Program-made: the position numbers and the translations under genes
The notes under the pieces: model-generated
Databases searched by the model: none
Told to the model about the DNA's origin: nothing
What the model saw: the letters and a program-made list of their open reading frames with translations, nothing else
NCBI GenBank assembly: GCA_012519815.1
Contig: JAAYPM010000075.1
Span: forward strand, 1-41,509
Source: Bacteroidales bacterium
GTDB lineage: Bacteria > Bacteroidota > Bacteroidia > Bacteroidales > UBA1715
Direction of reading: 5' to 3'
DNA: 41,509 nucleotides
Shown here: positions 36,948-41,509 of the stretch, one piece after another
Layout: each line of letters begins with the position of its first letter
Position numbering within the stretch: position 1 is the first letter of the stretch

Positions 36948-37427
36948 CTACTTAGATTCTACTATAACAAATTTCCCATTTTGTTCTTTTAAATAACCTT
37001 TTTCAATATAATTTGGAATATCAAATTTGCGGATATATTCTTTTTGTTTTCCTTCATTAGCATTTTCATAATACATGATTAGGTATTCTAAAGCAATATT
37101 TCTAAATTTTTTATCCATTACTTCAATATTTTGATAAAAACTACAATTATACAATAGTAAAAGGGATTGATAAACTTCTAACATTGCAGGAGGATAATTC
37201 CATTTATTTGCCATTATAAGAGAGTATGGTAAGATTGCTGCTATTGGTTTATTACCAAAATAATACAAGCTAATCAATTTATATTCATTAATTCCACCAT
37301 TATTAATAATAATATTAATTAGACTGTCTTCAGAAACTCCTTCTGGTAGATAATATTTAAAATCTTCTTGTGCATTTATTAAATACATATTAAAAAATAA
37401 TATAACACAGACAAATATTTTTTTCAT
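36948..37427 (-). CDS. Small secreted protein of unknown function
   Basis: This 159-residue protein has a clear signal peptide (MKKIFVCVILFFNMYLINAQ). The mature part is helical with repeated Tyr/Leu-rich stretches (ISLYYFGNKPIAAILPYSLI, LEVYQSLLLLYNCSFYQN), resembling short Sel1/TPR-like helices, but no family was recognised. It faces the KilA-N gene's upstream region and has no operon partner. Confidence 0.65.
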   Translation of the reverse strand: MKKIFVCVILFFNMYLINAQEDFKYYLPEGVSEDSLINIIINNGGINEYKLISLYYFGNKPIAAILPYSLIMANKWNYPPAMLEVYQSLLLLYNCSFYQNIEVMDKKFRNIALEYLIMYYENANEGKQKEYIRKFDIPNYIEKGYLKEQNGKFVIVESK

Positions 37428-37671
37428 ACCGTTCTAACGTAATTTTAAGTTTCTCCTTGGTCTTCGATTAATTTTATATTGAACTTGTTTTACATACCCT
37501 TTATCAAAGGTATTAAAAATTATTTTTTTATAGGATATACTGCTTGATTAATTTATTGGAATATTCACTTGATTCTTTATAAAAATTATGGATTACATAA
37601 AAAAGTTCTGTAATTTTATCTTTCAAGACAAAAAATCAACAAATTTCTCTATTACGTAATTGTACTTTTAT

Positions 37672-38799
37672 ATGGAAAATCGTCTTCGTATTATTCACAT
37701 TATACCAAATCTTAAAAAAGGAGGAGCAGAACGTCTTGCAATAACTATTTGCAATGCTCTTGCCCATGAAAAAGAGGTTAAAGTAAAGCTCATAAGCTTT
37801 TCATCACAAAACGAATACGACAAACTTATTTCAAATAATATTTGGGAAATTATACCAAGCGATTATATACCGTCTGTAACAAAAAAACCATATATAAACA
37901 TACAAAATCTACAAGCATTTATTAATGATTTTGCACCTCATATTATTCACACACATTTGTGGAAAGCTGAAATAGTAAGTCGGCACATTCAATATCCAAA
38001 CGCCAAATGGTTTTCGCATGTGCACGATAATATGCCGCAATTAAAAAAATTAAAATTGCCAATTACCAAAAAAAACATAACAAATTGGTATGAACGCAGT
38101 ATTATGATTCCAAAATACAAAGCTACAAAAACACATTTTATAACAATTTCGCATCATACATTTAATTATATTCAAAATAATATTCCCGAAGAACTCAAAA
38201 AAAATGTTCATTTACTCCATAATGCAATAGATGTTCAAAATTTTGTTCGCCCCCCTGAACATAAAAAAAACAATACTACCCTACAACTTGTAAGTGTTGG
38301 GAGTTTGGTTCGAAAAAAAAATCATGCGTTTCTTATTCGTGTAGTACAAGAACTGAGAGTATTACATATTGATTGTGTGTTGCATATTTTAGGTGAAGGA
38401 CCGCAAAAGCCACATATTGAACAGCTTATACAAAAACATTCATTGCAAAACCACATACAATTGCATGGAAATGTTGATGTTGAAACATTTTACTGGAATG
38501 CTGATATATATGTACATTCGGCACTATATGAACCATTTGGACTTGTATTAATTGAAGCAATGGCAGCAGGTTTACCAGTTGTGTGCCTTAACGGAAAAGG
38601 AAATGCTGACATAATACAACATTCTGTAAATGGTTTTATGGTTCCTAAACAAAATGCCAAAGTTTTTGCAGAACATATACGTAATCTTTGGGAAAACAAA
38701 CAATTATATTCAGACATAAGTCGCCAAGCATACGAATCGGCACAACAGTATTCAATACACGATTATATAAAAAAACTGCTTGTATTATATCAGAAATAA
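37672..38799 (+). CDS. Glycosyltransferase family 4 protein
   Basis: This 375-residue GT-B transferase starts at the ATG at 37672 (MENRLRIIHIIPNLKKGGAE). The N-terminal domain has the usual NLKKGGAERLA acceptor-side loop. The C-terminal donor domain has LVSVGSLVRKKNHAF, ILGEGPQKPHIEQLI and EPFGLVLIEAMAAGLPVV with the E-x7-E motif. It transfers a hexose or related sugar from a nucleotide donor onto a surface glycan or lipid. The acceptor is unknown. It stands alone and is not next to the legionaminic acid genes. Confidence 0.88.
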   Translation: MENRLRIIHIIPNLKKGGAERLAITICNALAHEKEVKVKLISFSSQNEYDKLISNNIWEIIPSDYIPSVTKKPYINIQNLQAFINDFAPHIIHTHLWKAEIVSRHIQYPNAKWFSHVHDNMPQLKKLKLPITKKNITNWYERSIMIPKYKATKTHFITISHHTFNYIQNNIPEELKKNVHLLHNAIDVQNFVRPPEHKKNNTTLQLVSVGSLVRKKNHAFLIRVVQELRVLHIDCVLHILGEGPQKPHIEQLIQKHSLQNHIQLHGNVDVETFYWNADIYVHSALYEPFGLVLIEAMAAGLPVVCLNGKGNADIIQHSVNGFMVPKQNAKVFAEHIRNLWENKQLYSDISRQAYESAQQYSIHDYIKKLLVLYQK

Positions 38800-38992
38800 A
38801 TCAATATTTACATTCATATACTGTTTTTGTTTTTTACATCTCTCGCAAAAAATGAGTGCAAGTCGAGTGTTTTTTTTACATTTGTATAATTAATGAACTA
38901 CGTATTGTACAAAGTCTATAGAATATACATACAGGTATATTTTTAAATTAAAATGAGAAAAATAATTCAAAAAAATAAATACTAATCACGCT

Positions 38993-39724
38993 ATGATAAA
39001 AAAACACATACCAAACATACTTACTATATGTAACATGATTTGTGGCGTAATTGCAACATTAATAGCAATAGTAGGATTAGTGCCCCTTACATATGCTGCA
39101 ATTTTTGTGTTAATTGGGGCATTATGTGATTTTTTAGATGGATTTACTGCTCGCTTATTACATGCATATTCAGAAATTGGCAAGCAACTTGACTCGTTTG
39201 CCGACCTTATTACCTTTGGGTTTGCTCCTGCGGCAATAGTTTTTGCAAGTATGCAACATGCTATTTTTGGAGGAAACATAAGCGAAATTTCAGAACTAAT
39301 AAACACCGCTTTTTTATATAAAATATATTTAACAACACCTTTTTTGTTGCTCATTTTTTCTGCTATTCGGCTTGCAAAATTTAACATAGACACACGGCAA
39401 ACACACAATTTTATAGGATTACCTACTCCAGCAAATGCTTTGTTTTTTTGCGGATTTATATTTATTGATATAACAACTATTTCCCCTGTAATTATATCAA
39501 TCAGTATTATTCTTTTTTCGTATCTTCTTATTTCAGAAATACCTATGTTTTCGTTAAAAATAAAATCATTATCATTTAAAAAAGCACCTATACAGTTTAT
39601 TTTTATACTACTTTCTGTGATTTTTATAGTGTTTTTTAAATTACGAGCATGTTCATTTATAATACTTATTTACATATTTATATCAATCATTGATTGGTTG
39701 TTAAAAAAACAAAAAATTACATAA
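38993..39724 (+). CDS. pssA: CDP-diacylglycerol-serine O-phosphatidyltransferase
   Basis: This 243-residue membrane protein has the CDP-alcohol phosphotransferase motif D-x2-DG-x2-AR-x8-G-x3-D-x3-D, seen as CDFLDGFTARLLHAYSEIG followed by KQLDSFAD. Several hydrophobic helices follow. The N-terminus IPNILTICNMICGV is typical of PssA, which makes phosphatidylserine, the precursor of phosphatidylethanolamine. The end overlaps the region upstream of map by a few bases. Confidence 0.92.
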   Translation: MIKKHIPNILTICNMICGVIATLIAIVGLVPLTYAAIFVLIGALCDFLDGFTARLLHAYSEIGKQLDSFADLITFGFAPAAIVFASMQHAIFGGNISEISELINTAFLYKIYLTTPFLLLIFSAIRLAKFNIDTRQTHNFIGLPTPANALFFCGFIFIDITTISPVIISISIILFSYLLISEIPMFSLKIKSLSFKKAPIQFIFILLSVIFIVFFKLRACSFIILIYIFISIIDWLLKKQKIT

Positions 39725-39726
39725 TT

Positions 39727-40593
39727 ATGAAATTATTACCTAACGATCCATGTTGGTGTGGAAGCGGAGTGAAATACAAAAAATGCCATAAAAAATTTGA
39801 TTTAGAAACAGAAACATATCGCAAACAAGGATACATAATTTTTCCGCCAAGTTTATTAAAATCCAAACAAGATATTGAAGGAATGAGAGCTTCTGGCGAC
39901 ATTACACGTGGTATTCTTGACATGCTCACAGATGAAATAAAAGAAGGCGTTTCCACACAAAAAATTGACGATTTAGTAAGAGAATATACTTATGATCATA
40001 ATGCAATACCAGCAACTCTTAACTATAAAGGATTTCCAAAATCGTGTTGCACATCTATAAACGAATGTGTGTGCCATGGAATACCCGATAGCAATCGCAT
40101 GCTTAAAGATGGGGATATTATTAATGTTGATGTTACAACTATTTTAAATGGATATTATGCTGACAGTAGCCGCATGTATTCGGTAGGCACCCTTTCTGAA
40201 AATGCAGCAAATATTGTACGAGTAGCAAAAGAATGTTTAGACATTGGTATTGAGCAAGTTAAACCATACAGTCGCCTCAATAACATAGGCGATGCGATTG
40301 AAGAACATGCAAAAAAACATGGATACAGCATTGTAAGAGATTTATGTGGGCATGGCGTTGGAAAAGAATTTCACGAAGAACCCGAAATTCTTCATTATGC
40401 ACAACCAAAACGCAAAGGAATATTACTTGTTCCGGGCATGACGTTTACTATAGAACCAATGCTTAACGAAGGCACACATAAATGCAAATTTTTACGAGAC
40501 GGGTGGACTGTAGAAACAGCTGATAAAAAACTTTCTGCTCAATGGGAACACACATTAGTTGTTACCGACGAAGGATATGAAATACTTACATAA
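39727..40593 (+). CDS. map: Methionine aminopeptidase with N-terminal SEC-C motif
   Basis: This 288-residue protein starts at the ATG at 39727. Residues 1-20 hold a SEC-C zinc motif (CWCGSGVKYKKCH), which in SecA and other proteins binds the ribosome or partner proteins. The catalytic domain has HGIPD, INVDVTTILNGYYADSSRMY (two metal Asp), HGVGKEFHEEP, FTIEPML and WEHTLVV, supplying the usual D-D-H-E-E metal ligands. It removes the initiator methionine co-translationally. A longer start at 39694 overlaps pssA coding sequence and is not needed. Confidence 0.94.
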   Translation: MKLLPNDPCWCGSGVKYKKCHKKFDLETETYRKQGYIIFPPSLLKSKQDIEGMRASGDITRGILDMLTDEIKEGVSTQKIDDLVREYTYDHNAIPATLNYKGFPKSCCTSINECVCHGIPDSNRMLKDGDIINVDVTTILNGYYADSSRMYSVGTLSENAANIVRVAKECLDIGIEQVKPYSRLNNIGDAIEEHAKKHGYSIVRDLCGHGVGKEFHEEPEILHYAQPKRKGILLVPGMTFTIEPMLNEGTHKCKFLRDGWTVETADKKLSAQWEHTLVVTDEGYEILT

Positions 40594-40617
40594 CATTGCA
40601 CCAAAAACACACAATAA

Positions 40618-41455
40618 TTGTCAAGTATCTATATCCATATTCCATATTGTAAAAAACTCTGTTATTATTGCGATTTTTATTTTAGTTTGCAATTAAACAC
40701 AAAACAAGATTACATTGCAGCTGTGTGCAAAGAACTTGTTTTACAGAAAGGTTTTTTTTCTGACACAACAACAATCAACACAATTTATTTTGGTGGAGGA
40801 ACGCCTTCAGTTCTTTCAATACACGAAATAAAAACAGTATTACACACCATTGCTACACTTTGGACGATTTCTGAAGACGCAGAAATCACCTTTGAATGTA
40901 ATCCCGATGATATTACAAAAGAATATTGTCAAGAATTATTACACATTGGTATAAATAGAATAAGTGTAGGTATTCAATCATTTTTTGACAAGGAATTGTT
41001 AGCATTAAATCGCAGACATACAGCAAAACAAGCTATATCAGCTATACAATTAATTAAAGATTCTGGTTTTAAAAACTGCACCATAGATGTAATATACGGA
41101 CTCCCCTTGCAAACGCTTGCAACATGGAAAAAAACCCTTGAAATAGCAGCAGATTTATCTATACAGCACATATCAGCCTATGCATTAGGCGTAGAAGAAA
41201 AAACCGCTTTATATTCATTTGTATCAAAAGGAAAAATCATACTACCTCAGGAACAAACAATTATAGAGCAATTTACCTATCTTACAGAGTGGGCACAAAA
41301 AAATAATTTTGAGCATTACGAAATATCAAATTTTGCAAAACCTGGATTTTACTCACAACACAACTCATTATATTGGGAACAAAAACCATATTTAGGAATT
41401 GGAGCATCGGCACATTCATATGATGGAAACGTTCGATATTGGAATATTGCACAAA
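40618..41455 (+). CDS. hemW: HemW-like radical SAM protein, truncated by contig-end artefact
   Basis: The N-terminal 279 residues of an anaerobic-coproporphyrinogen-oxidase-like protein start at TTG 40618, directly after an in-frame TAA, so no upstream start exists in frame. The radical SAM cluster motif is IPYCKKLCYYCDFYF (C-x3-C-x2-C), followed by YFGGGTPSVLS, ISVGIQSFFDKELLALNRRH and YGLPLQTLATW. HemW is thought to bind and deliver haem. Normal length is about 375 residues. After RYWNIAQN the sequence turns into the reverse complement of 41254-41311, so the last residues (YFFVPTL) and the stop are not real. Confidence 0.88.
41254..41311. repeat. Inner arm of a perfect 58-nt inverted repeat
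   Basis: The reverse complement of this segment of hemW is found, without mismatch, at 41452-41509, the very end of the window. The inner arm is genuine coding sequence (QTIIEQFTYLTEWAQKNNF). Confidence 0.95.
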
Positions 41456-41509
41456 ATTATTTTTTTGTGCCCACTCTGTAAGATAGGTAAATTGCTCTAT
41501 AATTGTTTG
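41452..41509. repeat. Outer arm of the 58-nt inverted repeat at the window end
   Basis: This is the exact reverse complement of 41254-41311 with a 140-base spacer. It interrupts hemW at a GCACAAAATT/AATTTTGTGC-like microhomology. It is most likely a chimeric or fold-back read at the contig end rather than genomic DNA. Confidence 0.9.

Noticed and set aside
37428-37659. Possible small gene or RNA upstream of the glycosyltransferase
   Set aside because: AT-rich, without a convincing frame, hairpin or conserved pattern.
1-41509. CRISPR array, rRNA, prophage or polysaccharide-utilisation locus
   Set aside because: No regularly spaced repeats, rRNA, phage structural genes or SusC/SusD pair were seen, although the regulator type is often linked to such loci.

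Overview
The window reads as a low-GC Bacteroidota chromosome segment, probably Bacteroidales or a near relative. The support is a hybrid two-component system with a propeller sensor, a three-gene succinate dehydrogenase/fumarate reductase with a single cytochrome b subunit, sufBCD, the yceD-rpmF-plsX-fabH block, the carboxynorspermidine route to polyamines, and several promoter-like TAnnTTTG boxes. It looks like a whole contig. It opens inside a decayed IS982 transposase, and its last 58 bases are an exact reverse complement of sequence 140 bases upstream, which is probably a fold-back artefact.

Layout. 1-350: IS982 remnant. 407-1691 (-): lipoprotein gene with three PPC-like repeats, broken by a frameshift. 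1819-10954 (-): a hybrid two-component regulator cut in two by a 4.97-kb insertion (4775-9745). The insertion carries a five-gene restriction-modification operon: Xre-type controller, m5C methyltransferase, PD-ExK endonuclease, DPPY methyltransferase and a HEPN-like accessory protein. A 7-bp direct repeat, AACCGTT, flanks the insertion, and collapsing it restores an unbroken 1385-residue reading frame. 11034-11105 (-): tRNA-Arg(CCU). 11151-14647 (-): sdhCAB. 14839-15573 (-): pgeF. 15751-22392 (+): seven tightly packed genes that look like a CMP-legionaminic acid pathway (legB, legC, legH, legI, legG, ptmE, legF). 22476-24812: carboxynorspermidine dehydrogenase and decarboxylase. 24929-29192: FtsE-like ATPase and sufBCD. 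29321-34747: folE, fabD, dtd, a SPOR protein, yceD, rpmF, plsX and fabH. 34792-37427: a TonB C-terminal-domain protein, a KilA-N protein bracketed by 70-bp direct repeats, and a small secreted protein. 37672-41509: a GT4 glycosyltransferase, pssA, map with a SEC-C zinc motif, and truncated hemW.

How the genes fit together. Most of the window is housekeeping: respiration, Fe-S assembly, fatty acid and phospholipid synthesis, folate and polyamines. The accessory content is the legionaminic acid operon (surface or flagellar-type glycan precursor), the restriction-modification island and the KilA-N segment. Two highly conserved genes, sufB and fabD, each contain one in-frame TAA where the family has a sense codon. 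Together with the frameshifted lipoprotein and the terminal fold-back, this points either to sequence or assembly error or to a genome under decay. The strongest biological signal is the precise, frame-restorable insertion of the restriction-modification cassette into the regulator. It has structured repeats at its ends but encodes no transposase or integrase of its own.
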